DNA of 64,000 nt from Tetrahymena thermophila SB210 (Eukaryota; Ciliophora; Oligohymenophorea; Hymenostomatida; Tetrahymenidae), in assembly GCF_000189635.1 (NCBI RefSeq), contig NW_002476250.1, positions 1 to 64,000 on the forward strand. The letters run 5' to 3'. Shown piece by piece: positions 53,286-64,000 of this stretch. The notes under the pieces are model-generated. The model did not search any database and had not been told where the DNA came from. It worked only from the letters and a program-made list of their open reading frames with translations. The translations under genes were made by a program, and so were the position numbers. Position 1 is the stretch's first letter, and each line of letters opens with the position of its first letter.

Positions 53286-53709
53286 AGCAAGCATGATTAT
53301 AATGACTATTTTTGATCATTTTTGATATCAAGTCAGCATAAATAATATTTAATACATAGTACTTAGGATTTAAAATAGAAATTTAAATTTTAAAAGTAAT
53401 CGCTATAATAATGAAAGCACAAATTTTTGATTATTTTAAAAAATAAGCTACAAATTTTGTTATTGAGTGATTTATTTATTTAATTTGTAGAGGCTCACTG
53501 GCTAAATATTGAAAGTGTTTAAATATTATCAAACTAGAAAAGAAAATCAGAAGGAAGGTTTTTGAATGTATTTTGAAAATTAATTAGTGAGAGAATGAGT
53601 AAATGCGAAAGATTGTGTAAGAAAGGCATAATAGGGTTAGAGCTTTAATACTTCTTTAACTTACCCTTACAAAACAAAATTAATTAATTGTGAGTCTTAA
53701 AACTTAATA

Positions 53710-55288
53710 ATGAGTTTATAAGATGACAAAAAACTCGACTAGTAAGGATTAATAAGCAAGTTTTCTGCTCTATCTTTTTAATTAAAAAATAGAGAAATGT
53801 AAGTAAGTATTCTTTCTTTTTGGGGATTATTAAATAAATGAATAAATATCTTCTTTTAAAAGTACCAATTCAGTGTTTAATTATTTTTTATATTAATTAA
53901 ATCAATCAAAAAAGATAATAAAATCAAATATTTATCTCAAAACAAAAAAATAACAATTTAAATTATTTCTAAATACTTCACACACACTCAGACATATAAT
54001 TAACTTCAACCAATCCTTTGTTAAAATGAAGATCTCATCCCTTTCTAGTATCAGAAATTTCTAATCTTAAAACAGTATGAGCTCTATGGATACGATAGAC
54101 TCTCCTATCTAAATTATTGAAAAGAAGCACAGCAACATTAAGAAAGTTTCTTCCCGTCCTTTAATTAACAGTATCATTTCAAAGGAAGACCTCAGATAGG
54201 TCATTGCTAATGAAAGCTATTCTTGTAAAAACTCTCTCCGTCGCTTAAACAGCTAAAATTTGAGTGACAACAATAGCTCAGCTGGTGTTGCCATAAAGAG
54301 TGAACGTAACATTGCTGTCCCAGTCAGAGTTATTTCTTAATAACATTTATAAAAGCACAGCTACTAAAACTAAGCTGCTCCTTTAGAAGTTTTTCTTGAT
54401 TCTTCTGCTGATGAAGACAATCACCCTCATGTCATGGCTCCTTAAAATTATCACCTTTCACAATATGCTAATTAACAATCTAACTATTACGTTGTTAATC
54501 AAGATAACGAAAGTGAATGCGATAGTGATAGCGATGAACACAATATTTGGGATAATTCTGAAGCTTAAAATATGGGAATCAATATCGAGAATTCCGAGGT
54601 TCCTTATGAATTTTGCCAACTCTTCTACATTCGTTCATAATTATATCAAGCTAACAGAATAAGCAAAACAAACATTCTTGATGAGGTTTAGGTCATTTCT
54701 AACATGTGCAAAAAGTAAATGAATGTCCTCAAATCAAGTAAACTCATAGATTAATTAGAAATGAATCACCATATCAGTCTTAGAAAGAATTAAATGCAAC
54801 TCTCTAAGCTTAAACTTCAAAAAGAGTCTTTATCAAAGCCAATTGCTAGCTAAGAAATGTCTTAAAGCTAAAAACAAACCCCCAAAGCTTTCAGAATCTC
54901 TCAAAATAATTTATTCCACACCCCAAATAAACCCTCTAAATAATGTTCTATTCCAAACATCCCTGAAGATATGACATCACCAATTTATCACTAAGGACGT
55001 CATAATTTGACAAAATCAACAATGAATTTAAAAATGGCCTCCTGTGAAACACTCCCAATGAAAATTTCTTCACCAAACAACAATAGCAATAACATCAGTA
55101 AAATTAATACACCCACTACAGTAAGAAAAATTAACTTAAAATTGAACATTTCAAAAAACCAAAGACCTGCTTCAAAATTAGGCCAAGAAAGATATGCTGC
55201 TATCAGCAAACATACAATCTACAATTGCTTAAGTAAAGCTTTTAGTCACTCTAAATTCCATCCCTTATAAAATGAAATCAACGTTTGA
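53710..55288 (+). CDS. Ser/Asn-rich protein of unknown function
   Basis: The main frame 53992-55288 ends at TGA 55286. An upstream exon 53710-53798 (MSLQDDKKLDQQ...) has a strong GTAAGTAAG donor and joins in phase across a 193-bp intron, giving 461 residues. If that exon is UTR, the ATG at 54026 gives 420. The protein is rich in Ser, Asn and Lys and looks largely disordered. It has an acidic patch (NESECDSDSDEHN) and a helical, more ordered middle (CQLFYIRSQLYQANRI). Codon choice is C-rich (CTC, TCC, ATC), as in the SpeD-SpeE gene, which hints at high expression. Family not recognised. Confidence 0.75.
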
Positions 55289-56900
55289 AAAAAAGAAGCA
55301 AATTTTTTTGTATGAAAGCTAGACAAAAAACTAAATAATAATTAACTACCAATTACTAACTAACAAACTAACAATTTTTGAAAGCAACAAGTCTCTAAAA
55401 TAAAATCTCTACTAATTAAAAAATACTAATTTATTTTTAAAAAAACTCTACTAACCATTTAAAATAAAACAAATTAAATTAACTCTCTCTCACCCACCTA
55501 CCCATTTATAAATAAATAAACAAAAAAATAATTAAAAAACAATCGCACATACAATATAAAACTCAAGTTTTCAAAAATATATTACAAAAACCCTCTAAAA
55601 TTATATTAGTTATTTGCAATTAAATTTGTATAAAATACTCTTGATTTATATTAGTTTACAAAAATATTAATCTTCAAAACGATTATTTCAATATTTCACT
55701 CAAATCTTTTATTAATTTTATTTTTAATAATGATTAATTAATAAACTAATTATTTAGATTTTTATTTATCAGTATTTATTATAATTTTAACTGATTTACT
55801 TGACAAATTTTTTTTTCTTATTTTGTATAAAATATCCTGTAAACCATTTATCATCTTTCAAAACACAATTTGAAAATATATAAAAATCTTTAAATTGGTT
55901 CAACATGATATAAAGTAATTCGCTATGTTAGATTTTGTTGATCTCATACTATCTTGCATTGATTTTAAGGTGTAGCAATTTTTATTCTTACAAAGATGAG
56001 AAATTCAGAATAAATTATTGCTTAGAGAATTTAAATTTTTAGAATCTTAAATTATAAAGTGGTAAAATACTGTTTGAAAGTTAAGCACTCTCAATTAAAT
56101 GAATAAATAAATTAATTAAATAATAATATCTGTTAAAAAAGCCTTTTTTAGTTTACAGTAAATATGTATTATGAATTTTTATATTTTTTGCATAATATAT
56201 GATTTACTGATTATAAAACTATGAATTTCTTAAATTTTTTTTCTTTATATTTTTAGTCAGTAAATAATGTTCTGTTAACTTTCTCATAAATATCTCAGTA
56301 CATTTTCTCTAATTTATATTACTTTGCATATTCAATAAAAATCCATTTAAAGATATTAAGTAATACAATAAATTATACCTTTTCATTTTTTTGTAAGCTA
56401 TGTTAAAACATACTTACACAAATTTATACAGAATATTTCAAATCAAATATCTTAAAATAATTTACTATCCAACTTGTTTAGTATGATAAAAATCATTTTT
56501 ATTCCCTTAAATCTTAAAGAATATGAAGCTTATTTTAATAATTAAAAAAAAAAAAACAGGATTTTATTTAAATATTGTTTTTTTCTAAGCAATTTTGATT
56601 TCTCACTCAAATTTATGATGAATTTATAATGTAATTGCATTTTATTTATATCAAATAAAAAAATATGCATTGTTAAATTAGATTTAAATTTTATTTTTAT
56701 ATTAATAATAATAAATAGAAATAATTAAAAATGAAGGAAAAGATGTGAAAAATAGGATTTATTTGTAAAAAATGTTAAATGATTCTTTAGAAAAGAGCTT
56801 TAATGCTTGATTATAATTTTATTGATTTATACTTACTAGTTTTTATATCTTAATTTTAATTTATCTTTTTAATATTTATTTTGTTAATATAAATTTTGTC
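55289..56900. other. AT-rich intergenic DNA
   Basis: About 1.6 kb. The first 300 bases or so are C/A-rich on the plus strand and are probably the 3' UTR of the preceding gene. No other gene seen. Confidence 0.5.
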
Positions 56901-57419
56901 ATGTAGAGTTAAGACTATGATATTAGTACTAATTGGATTGTGATTAATTAAATGATCACAAATTAAGAAAATGCCTCAGTAGGAAATTTGTTCTTAGGCA
57001 ATATTTGGTCAGCTAAAAGCCTTTAAACATTAAATAAATGTAATATTAAGACAGTGTTAAGTATTTGCGATTTTTGTGATATTAATTATGATGAAAAAAA
57101 TTAAATTAAACACTTTATTATTGAAGCAAAAGACGAACCCAATTATGATCTATAACCTGATATTGATAAATGCTTAGATTTAATTGATATTTTTTTATAA
57201 ACTACTAATATACTTGTTCATTGCTAGATGGGCAAGTCGAGAAGTGCTTCAATAATTATTGCTTATTTTATGAAAAAGTACTAATTAAATTTTGATTCTG
57301 CCTATAAATAGGTCTTAAAATTGAAACCTGACATAAATCCTAACAAAGGATTTATTTAATTACTAAAAAAAATGGATAATTTATAATAAATAAAAAGAAA
57401 TGAATTTAAAAAAATGTGA
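56901..57419 (+). CDS. Dual-specificity protein phosphatase
   Basis: A single exon encodes 172 residues, the size of a minimal DSP catalytic domain. The signature loop HCQMGKSRS (His107, Cys108, Arg114) fits HCx2GxSRS, with Met where most DSPs have Ala. The upstream block ASVGNLFLGNIWSAKS is the usual N-terminal strand. The general-acid Asp is probably in IIEAKDEPNYDL. No kinase-interaction or membrane segment. Such enzymes remove phosphate from Tyr and Ser/Thr, often on MAP kinases. Confidence 0.93.
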
Positions 57420-59390
57420 TAAAATTGTTTTAAATATTGAAACAAAAGAATATTTGTATGAACTACTTTCAAAAAAATTCTATTAATATTTGAGAAAAAA
57501 CAGTTTTTAACCAGATATTTCTATACAATTATTCAATTAAACTTTTTTTACTTCGATAAAATGTTTAAAAAGCTTGGCTATAAAATTAACATAAATTATT
57601 TTGATCATTTTATTATGTGTAGAAAATAATCAAATATCTTCTTGCACAAACATTTTTTACCGTTTCTTAATCAAAAGTATATCTAACAGTTTTTAAAAAA
57701 ATAATGCAAAATATTCTGCAATAGCAAAAAATATAGTATTATAAAAATTTAAGTGATAATTGAGCTATTTTAGTATATTTAATTGAAATAGAAATTGTTT
57801 TAACAATTTTAAACTTAATAAAACAATTATTAAAATAATTAAATTTTGTAAATTAAGCAAAGCTAAAAATATTGATTAATAAATTAACTAAAACAAATTC
57901 TAACTTCATAAAAAAATGTTTTTTTTAAATTTAAAATTTGGAAAATTAATTTTATGATTATAATTTATTAAATGCTTGTCTTTTTAATATTAACTTTTTC
58001 GTAATCAAAATAAATTTCGCCATTTTTATTAATTTTAAAAAAATCATTTTTTTTAGGTTAAAATGATATAATTTTACTAAAATTATTATAAAAAGATAAA
58101 GTTTTATTTAAAAAAGTTATTATTCTTAATTTATTTTATCTAAATATTCTATTTGTTTTTATAAAAAAATACTTTTATATTTTTATAAATCTCCTTATAA
58201 TTTTTAGATATACTTGAAAAATAAATGACTTTGTAACTTTGAATCAAATAACAATAATTAGTTTAACTTTAACAAAATTAAAAAATGAAATTAAATATTT
58301 AAAGAAATTTAAATTTGTTATTTTTAAAAGATATAATTACTTCATAATAATGTGGAAAATTTATTTTAATTAAATTTATATTTTTTCAAATAATTTTTTA
58401 TTAAATAAATTTTACTAAGATTGTTAGTTGTTTTTTATCATTTTGATTAAATTAAAATAACATAATTTTACAAAAAATATAACAAATATAAACATTTTTA
58501 TTTAAGAAAGAGGTTTCTCTAAATTTACTAGCCCTAGGTTTTGAAATATTATATTTAATAAGAAGTAACTTTTTTTGACAATCTTATATTTAACTCCTCA
58601 TTGATTTAATAAATAATATATTTTAAAATTTAATTTAGTTTTTCAATATCTCAAAAAGCTAAGTGAGTTCTTTCTTATCTTTAGTTTTGTTTTCATTTAA
58701 ATGAATTTATTAATGATTTTTTAGATTTACAAGAGATTTAAAGAGATTTTGCAATATCTTTGTTCTTTTTATAACGAAATAAAGGAAATAACACATTTTA
58801 CTAAGGATAAATCTCTTAAACTATGCTATTTTATTTGTAAAATTAAAAAATTATTTTGTATTTTATTAAATAAAATAAAAATGTAAACATAGAGATGCTT
58901 ATTTTTTATAAATTTTAATTAGTTAGGAAAAAGCTTAATATAAAATTAGAATATAAACTTTTTATTTTTATTTATATTTAAATATCTATTTCATTTTAAG
59001 TATAATAATAGGTTAATTTATATATAAAAATAATAGTTTTTTTAATGTATTCAAATGTGAATGAATGAAAGCAATAGATATATTTTTTGTATTCAATTTG
59101 AATAAATAAAAATTGTATGTAACAGCAAGGGATACTTTTTAATAAATCTATGAATTTTATAAATCTCAATCCATTCAGATTGGTTATTAAATAAAATAAT
59201 AACCAAACAAACATCTAATTGATTAATTTGCATTTTATTTTTTAGAAATAGTAAAACATTAGTGAAAGAAATAGTTAATTAGTAATTATTTTAATTAAGA
59301 AATAAAAAATTAAGGAGAGAAGAAAGTTAGAATAAACTACCTATCAGCTAGGAAAAGATAACAAAATAAAATATACTATATTCAAAAGAA
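57420..59390. other. Very AT-rich gene-free region
   Basis: About 2 kb with extreme A+T content and long T and A runs. I see no frame, repeat or RNA gene. The minus-strand frame at 58996-59214 is a low-complexity chance ORF. Confidence 0.5.
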
Positions 59391-62300
59391 ATGTTTTACG
59401 GGTAATGAATTTTACAATTTTATGATGATTAGTTGATTAATATAACATTATTATTTGTTAAAATAGTGGTGGCCTTTGGGGTTATTTTAACCAATCTTGC
59501 TTAGATAATTTATTTAGCAAGAGTGATTTTACTGTTGAGATGCTCTTAGACGAAGATAATATTATAAACGACGTAAAGATGAATCAGAACAAATTTGCAG
59601 ATTTGTAAAATATATTTTATACATTAAATAAAATTGAGTAATTGATGATTATTATTTAATTAAATAGCATGATTTCGCATCCTAAGTATTTGTAAGATAT
59701 GATAAAGTATGCTATTACTATGCCAAGTGAAGATGATGATGATAAAAAAAAGCATAAGTAATTATAAAAAATTATTTTAGAAAACTTTACAAGCCTATTT
59801 TCTTTATTATGGGTTAAATTCTCTTTCTTGCACTTTATTTCATAAATAAGCCACCATAAAACTGCAATTTCCTTTCAGTTATCTATTAAAATGGCTATTT
59901 TTACAAAGAAAAATTAAATTTATAACAAATTTTTCTATTCTTTTTTTTTTTAGAATCATCAATATTTGAAAAATCAGCTAGTTTTTTATTTCTTTACTGG
60001 AGAAATAAAGAATGAATGAAATATTTAGATCCACTTTCTGTCTAAAAAGTGGATTAAAATTTTGTATTTTAATGTATAAAAAATAAAACTAGATATCCCT
60101 TCATCTCAAGTGAGCTTCTTGGTATTTAAATACAAAAATTATAGGAATTCCTCTTTTCCTAGAATTAATTGCACGATGATCAAAGCGAATACTCTGATGT
60201 CCCTACTGACGATAATAAAAGCTTAGATAAATCCGTAGAGGAAAAAAAATCATAAGAAACAGATGAGATAAAAGATGACTCTCATTCAAATGATTAGGAA
60301 TCAACTAACGATAGCGTTAAAAAGCAAGAAGAAGCAAGCAACGAAGAAAAAGTAGAAGGCGAAAAAGAATAAGACAAAAATTAAGAAGCATGTCCTAAAG
60401 AAGAGTAAAAGGATGAAAATAGAGGTTCAGAAAATCACGAGGAAGTTAAAGAAGTAAAAGAAGATGGTAGCACTGAAGAATAAAATTAGTTAAAGGGAGC
60501 TATTGAAGAACATGTTATGGAAGATACTCCTGAAAATACTAAAAGTAGCAATGATGAGAATAAGTAACCAGAATCTAAATAGATAAAAGGAAAGGATTTA
60601 CTTAACTTGCTATTTTCGTTCTTAGAAACTGATGAAGATATTGATAGTACTTCCGCTGGTTATTTCAACAAAATAGTTATGCATTTAATTAGTTCAAGAG
60701 AAGGATACGTAAGATAATTTTTATTAGAATAATTTGACTTAATTCATACAAAAAAATTAACTAACTCTCAAAAAAATAGTTTTGGAAATACTTAGAGCCC
60801 AACCCAAAAATTATTGATAATATGATGAAGCATTTCTATTTAAAAAGCATTTCTAAAATTATATTTTTCTTGATAGCTTCTGATGGCATAGATCTTGATC
60901 CTGATATCTTTATTGTAATTCATAAATTTTAATTTTATTAGAAGTGATGTAAAAAATATTCAATAAATTAATAGAAACAAAGAGTTCAAGTCATCAAATA
61001 GCTTTATCAAAAGTTTTAAGAATCTAATGATCATGAAGTTCTTTTGAACATTTAGGAAATCCTAGTTTAAATTAATTCAACCTCTCTCAGACCTTAGAGC
61101 TTCGAAGTCAAGCGTTAATTGTATAATTAAGAGCATATAGATGTATTAATTGAGTCAATAACAAATGTAAAGATTCTTTTAAATTTTTTTATCAGTCTTA
61201 ATTATTTAAATTTAAAATAGCATAAGGCATCATTTTCTCAAGCTTCTTTAATCCTCTCTAGCTTCTTAGATCATTACCGTTAGACAATGTTCAATGACGT
61301 AAATATATATTTTTATAAGATTTCGCTCATTAAAAAATATTAAATGATACTTTTTAATTTTACAAGAATTCTAATGAAGACACTGAAAATTATTGCAGTG
61401 ATGGCCTTAACTTTGGCAGAAAGAACGATGAAACCATTTCTAAGGAATTCCCACTTGAATATATTTAAACAAAAACTGGTTTATTGATAAAGGCTCTAAT
61501 GGAAGAAAACTTCAACATTGAAGTTCCTAAGCATGAAACACAATATGGCACTGAAGTTTAACCTTTTGGTCTTAATAGAGTCAAGCTATTGCATTTGATT
61601 CTATGTTTACTAAAAACAGAGAACTAAGTTGTTAATGATGCTATTGTTTAGAATGGATTCTTCGAATATTTGCTTGTAATTAAATTAATTTTTAAATAAA
61701 CCTTTTTCTAAATTTAAATATTTAAACTAGAAATTGATTATTAAGCATGAGTGGAACAATATTTTGCATAACTAAATCGAATAAATTTTTAACGAAAGCT
61801 TTAAGATAGCAATGAAAGACGAAAAAGTTAGAGCAGAGATTATTTCAGGTGCTAAATTTTTAGATTTTATTGTGTAAAATGGTAAAGACTTTAAGACTTA
61901 GCCAGGGTAAAAAATTCACCTAACAGCTTCAAAATAAAAAGCATATTATTTTAATACAAAAAATTAGAACTAGCAAGAAGTAAATAAACAAAGGTTATGT
62001 TTGCATGATTGTTAACTTTGCCAATCAAATTGAAGAACAAAAAGAGAAATTTTAATGGTTGTAAGATGCAGTAGACAGAAGTAATATAAAAATAAGCAAT
62101 AATTTAATTTAATAAATAATGAAACTATTTAAAAAGCTGAAGGATGGGCCAATTTCGTGAATGGGTCACTAAAAGAAACTAATGAACTTCATAAAAGAGA
62201 TTTAGGTAATGATGATCCTAGAAAACGTAAAGAATCTGAAGACTCCATTCCCAATACTGATATTTCTATTAAGGAAATTTATATGGTAAAATATTATCAA

Positions 62301-62603
62301 GATTCATAAAAAAAAAAAACTAAATTGATTTTATTTAGAAATTCATCAGTATGTATCAAAATAAAACTGAAGATGAGCCAAAATTTAATAACGACGATGA
62401 TAATGATGAATAAGATAATAAGAACTCAAATTCATCTGAATCTCCCGAAAGCAAACCAGAAAATGAGTAGACTGACAAGTAAACATTTTTCATTTAATAC
62501 ATATTATAATATTTTTAACTAAAAATTTAGTGGATTAGACACAATAAACTTCTGGAAATTGAATTTGAATTATAATGTAGACACCTTAATGAAAGAACTA
62601 TGA
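59391..62603 (+). CDS. SAPS-domain protein, PP6/Sit4 phosphatase regulatory subunit
   Basis: Twelve exons are 59391-59401, 59467-59757, 60093-60708, 60780-60914, 60975-61166, 61221-61298, 61367-61675, 61731-61881, 61994-62080, 62137-62285, 62339-62478 and 62531-62603, giving 743 residues. The opening LWGYFNQS...TVEMLLDEDNII matches the SAPS N-terminus (FW..., LEELLDED). Later family blocks are YPFISSELL, LFSFLETDEDID, SAGYFNKIVMHLIS, PFGLNRVKLLHLILCLL, HEWNNILHNQIEQI and GWANFVNGSLKETNE. SAPS proteins bind the PP6/Sit4 catalytic subunit and direct it to substrates. An acidic Glu/Lys/Asp-rich insert of about 150 residues sits between YPFISSELL and the FSFLE block. The first exon is 11 nt. The gene has the densest introns in the window (mostly 52-112 bp). 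Confidence 0.92.
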
Positions 62604-63781
62604 ATCTTAGTTTTACTAATCATAATTGGTTCAACAGTAGAATATGGAGTAAATCTACTGTTTTGAAAAGAGATTTTCCAGTTAAAAAACTTATATCAAA
62701 CTTATTAATTCAAATAACAAGTATAATAAATAAAATAAGAGTTGAATCACATACTCACTCACTTACCATCATTTTTTTGTTCAATAAAATTAAATTTAAA
62801 ACTAAAAATCTCTCTTCAAAGTTTCTCAATAAAGGCATCACACCAATTATGAATATTTTAAAATAAATTTATAACGAATATTTCTCTACAACCTAAATAT
62901 ATTAAGAATTCTAAAAGTTTTTGAAGAAAAAAACACTTCATTGTTATTGCAATAATTTAACACTCTAATCCTATCTATCTCAGTCAATAAGGCGTAATAT
63001 ACATTGCAACATAAGCATAAAAAATAGCTTATGCAAGAGATCAATAATCTTTTGATACTTCTTTAGATGTTTACTCATTCAAAAACTTTATTATAAATAT
63101 ATATATTTATATAAATATAATTTACTATATAAAAAATATAATTTTGGACACAAACTTTTCAGTTTAGTGAAAGAACGTTATATTCAAACAAAAATCAAAT
63201 ATTTGGAACATTATTGATCGCTTATGATAATAATTTTTTTATGTCATGTGTCAATTATTCCTCAGCTTTATATAATAAACAAATAACCTAAAAATAATAG
63301 TAAACAGCCATAAATTAGCTTGGTTTCTAATTGCAATTTTAACTTGTTCTTTGCTTTCTCGGGTAAGAAAAATTATTTGTTTTTTATTATAAATTATTAA
63401 ATATTTTATAATTAATAAAAAGTTGAAGCAAAATAGAAAATTAATTGATCATAAAAACCGAGCATAAGAATGAGAGCTTTTACTACCTATTCAAAGATGC
63501 ATAAATAAAATAATAATTATATAAAAATATTGATTTGAACTTCTTTCGCATTTACACAAACAACATTTTCTTAGAAAATAAATTTCTAAAGTGAATAAAG
63601 TTCAAAAACAAAAGCAGTTAAATTTATATTTAGAATATTTGTGATGCTTTGAGCTGTTAATTAAATAAACAATACATTTTTAAATTTTAAAGACCAAATA
63701 TATTTTTTAATGTAGTTTTTTAAATATTTTAAGTAATTCTAAGTTCGTTCTCTTTTTTTTTTTAAAAAAATTTTAAATTAG
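62604..63781. other. 3' flank of SAPS gene and unassigned AT-rich DNA
   Basis: The frame at 62600-62866 overlaps the SAPS stop and is probably 3' UTR. Open stretches of about 45-60 codons at roughly 62890-63060 and 63430-63595 have a little coding flavour but no clear start or splice sites. They may be exons of a gene that continues to the right. Confidence 0.35.
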
Positions 63782-64000
63782 AGGAACATAGAAAATTAAG
63801 AAAAAGATCAGAAATTGATAATCAAAATTCTCACTATTCTTTTAAGTAAAAAGAATAAAAGAATATTCGAATATTTTTTAAATTTCAAAATGAATTAATA
63901 GATTATAAAATTTGGAACAATGGTTAATTCTAAAAAAAAAAACAACAAAAAACATTGAAAAGCAATACATAAATAATTAAGCGGCTATCTAATCCCGCAG
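63782..64000 (+). CDS. Possible partial exon at right edge
   Basis: After a T-rich stretch ending TTTTAAATTAG, a frame stays open for 72 codons to the window end. It is Lys/Gln/Asn-rich (EEHRKLRKRSEIDNQNS at the start) and uses TAA as Gln. It may be an internal exon of a gene that continues to the right. No family can be recognised. Confidence 0.3.

Noticed and set aside
54396..54662. Plus-strand ORF in a second frame
   Set aside because: It lies within the Ser/Asn-rich gene in another frame; the main frame is open for far longer and fits the codon use.
55000..55270. Minus-strand hydrophobic ORF overlapping the Ser/Asn-rich gene
   Set aside because: It is antisense to coding sequence and is explained by the Asn/Ser codons of the real frame.
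58996..59214. Minus-strand ORF with hydrophobic and aromatic residues
   Set aside because: It lies in the AT desert, has poly-T-derived composition and no flanking exons.
62600..62866. ORF overlapping the SAPS stop codon
   Set aside because: It is most likely 3' UTR; no motif, and it begins within the last codons of the SAPS gene.
63960..64000. Possible tRNA-like end at the right edge
   Set aside because: The slightly GC-richer segment is too short to fold or identify and is equally explained by the open frame.

Overview
This window is the left end of a macronuclear chromosome of a ciliate, almost certainly Tetrahymena or a very close relative. It begins with 70 perfect copies of CCCCAA, the C-rich strand of a Tetrahymena-type telomere. 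The DNA is about 75-80% A+T. Every gene is open only if TAA and TAG are read as glutamine and TGA is the sole stop (genetic code 6). Under the standard code the genes break into short pieces. Introns are short (about 50-335 bp), AT-rich and GT...AG, and most begin GTAA or GTAT. All coordinates and splice sites below come from reading the sequence by hand. Where introns are proposed, the joined exons keep one frame and the total length is divisible by three.

Layout. 1-425 is the telomere. 605-10246 (+) is a giant LRR protein with a C-terminal membrane domain. 10497-11357 (+) is an HD-domain phosphohydrolase-like protein. 11560-12238 is an AT-rich tandem repeat between convergent genes. 12239-16338 (-) is an IQCH-like ciliary/sperm protein. 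16867-18597 (-) is a secreted thioredoxin/PDI-like protein. 20232-21646 (+) is a fused S-adenosylmethionine decarboxylase/spermidine synthase, followed by an uncertain ORF. 23592-26767 (-) is a B-box/coiled-coil/kelch protein. 27302-29438 (-) is a GUP1/HHAT-type MBOAT acyltransferase. 30231-32657 (-) is a DEAH-box RNA helicase. 33113-33748 (-) is a Rab GTPase. 35612-39529 (+) is a K+ channel with a cyclic-nucleotide-binding-like domain. 39756-41447 (+) is a B-box-like/LRR protein. 41542-42552 (-) is an ankyrin/EF-hand protein. 43065-45367 (-) is a WD40-type protein. 45896-47224 (-) is an unknown protein. 48047-49990 (+) is an LRR-like protein followed by decayed relatives out to about 53.3 kb. 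53710-55288 (+) is a Ser/Asn-rich unknown protein. 56901-57419 (+) is a dual-specificity phosphatase. 59391-62603 (+) is a SAPS-domain PP6 regulatory subunit with 12 exons. A possible partial gene runs off the right edge.

The genes are ordinary single-copy ciliate nuclear genes with no operons. Themes are signalling (channel, phosphatase, PP6 subunit, Rab), cilia (IQCH-like), polyamine synthesis, lipid/protein acylation and several lineage-specific LRR and B-box proteins. I found no rRNA, tRNA, CRISPR array, transposase or viral gene. The most notable items are the SpeD-SpeE fusion with an eroded SpeE active site, the channel whose nucleotide-binding cassette looks non-functional and which carries an extra Cys/His cluster, the 3,034-residue telomere-adjacent LRR/membrane protein, and the structured repeat between two convergent genes.
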